A DNA stretch of 64,000 nucleotides from DATEZO01 sp035255485. GTDB taxonomy: Bacteria; Pseudomonadota; Gammaproteobacteria; Burkholderiales; Burkholderiaceae_D. Location of the stretch: assembly GCA_035255485.1 (NCBI GenBank), contig DATEZO010000167.1, positions 20,145 through 84,144 on the forward strand. The letters are read 5' to 3'. Below the pieces are notes generated by a model. It was not told where the DNA came from. It saw only the letters and a list, made by a program, of their open reading frames with translations, and ran no database searches. Both the position numbers and the translations under genes were made by a program. Shown here piece after piece: positions 63,669 to 64,000 of this stretch; position 1 is the first letter of the stretch; each line of letters begins with the position of its first letter.

Positions 63669-64000
63669 ATGATTGGATATTCACGCCGTCATTTTATTAG
63701 CCTATTTGCAGCTCTGTCGTTGACCGGCATCGTACTTGGTGCACATGCAACGAATGCACCGCATGTCTTGCTGAAAACAAACATGGGCGAGATAGTGCTC
63801 GAACTCGATGCCGAAAAAGCGCCGAAAACCGTCGAGAACTTTCTTGCGTATGTCAAATCCGGGCATTACAACGGCACGATTTTCCATCGCGTGATCGATG
63901 GTTTCATGCTCCAGGGCGGCGGCTTCGAACCCGGCATGAAGCAAAAACCCACGCGCGCCCCGATCGAAAATGAAGCAAAGAACGGCTTGAAAAACGAGCC
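63669..64000 (+). CDS. Periplasmic cyclophilin-type peptidyl-prolyl isomerase, 5' part (cut by window edge)
   Basis: An open frame of 110 codons runs to the window end. It starts with a signal peptide (MIGYSRRHFISLFAALSLTG, cleavage near AHA-T at about residue 27). A cyclophilin follows with LLKTNMGEIVLELDAEKAPKTVENF, GHYNGTIFHRVIDGFMLQGGGF. The catalytic Arg of FHRVI and the QGG loop are present. AAGGAAA lies 4 bases before the ATG. It resembles PpiA, which assists folding in the periplasm. The 3' end is missing. Divergent from cysS, as in many Burkholderiales. Confidence 0.93.
   Translation, partial: MIGYSRRHFISLFAALSLTGIVLGAHATNAPHVLLKTNMGEIVLELDAEKAPKTVENFLAYVKSGHYNGTIFHRVIDGFMLQGGGFEPGMKQKPTRAPIENEAKNGLKNE

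Noticed and set aside
1..64000. CRISPR array, rRNA operon or intact insertion sequence
   Set aside because: No regularly spaced direct repeats, no rRNA sequence and no transposase frame were seen on either strand.

Overview
The window is a chromosomal segment of a Gram-negative betaproteobacterium. Lipid A/LPS genes (kdsA, an LpxR-like gene), BamC, the Lol lipoprotein exporter and linkages such as pyrG-kdsA-eno-ftsB, cysS-alkA-accA-tilS-lysC and rpfE-recJ fit the Burkholderiales. Gene content and style suggest Oxalobacteraceae (Herminiimonas/Collimonas-like); that family placement is inference. Most of the DNA is moderately GC-rich housekeeping sequence, with AT-richer patches at operon borders.

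Layout. 1-2.2 kb: 3' end of lexA, a truncated prpF remnant, trmJ and suhB. 2.4-7 kb: an RhlE-type helicase, then a MarR-EmrA-EmrB efflux operon with a readable promoter and operator. 7.1-10.7 kb (minus): FUSC exporter, pirin, DoxX. 11.2-17.4 kb: mutS with an overlapping exported pseudo-phosphoesterase, slyD, a RoxA-type JmjC oxygenase and an Ala/Pro-rich lipoprotein. 17.6-26.2 kb (minus): tRNA-Leu, MBL hydrolase, bamC, dapA, methyltransferase, trpS, M50 protease, a TsaC/YciO-like gene, htpX and a PHP phosphoesterase. 26.4-31.9 kb: alpha/beta hydrolase, acyl-CoA synthetase with an upstream palindrome, gamma-carbonic-anhydrase-like gene, hslO and a VIT-family transporter. 32.1-32.8 kb: an isolated AT-richer methyltransferase, probably acquired.

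33-39.4 kb is the most notable locus: a Gram-negative stressosome module, RsbR-RsbS-RsbT followed by an ATPase-SpoIIE phosphatase, a histidine kinase that carries an extra RsbT/RsbW-like ATPase domain at its N-terminus, and a REC-PAS-GGDEF-EAL protein. No sigma factor, RsbV, RsbW or RsbU is present, so output is probably through phosphorelay and c-di-GMP.

39.5-51 kb (minus): ftsB, eno, kdsA, pyrG, then LpxR-like, alpha/beta hydrolase, comEC, tatD, lolD and lolC. 51-55.5 kb (plus): rpfE-like, recJ, FMN reductase and SDR. 55.5-57.3 kb holds small orphan genes and decayed sequence next to the 3' end of tRNA-Ser. 57.5-63.4 kb (minus): lysC, tilS, accA, alkA and cysS. The window ends inside a periplasmic cyclophilin gene.

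A previously unlabelled feature is an intergenic repeat of almost constant length (71-72 bp) present five times, at 440, 11006, 23665, 30920 and 53797 (the last inverted). It starts GGGAGTAT, ends AGTATA, and contains mutually complementary segments that could form alternative hairpins.
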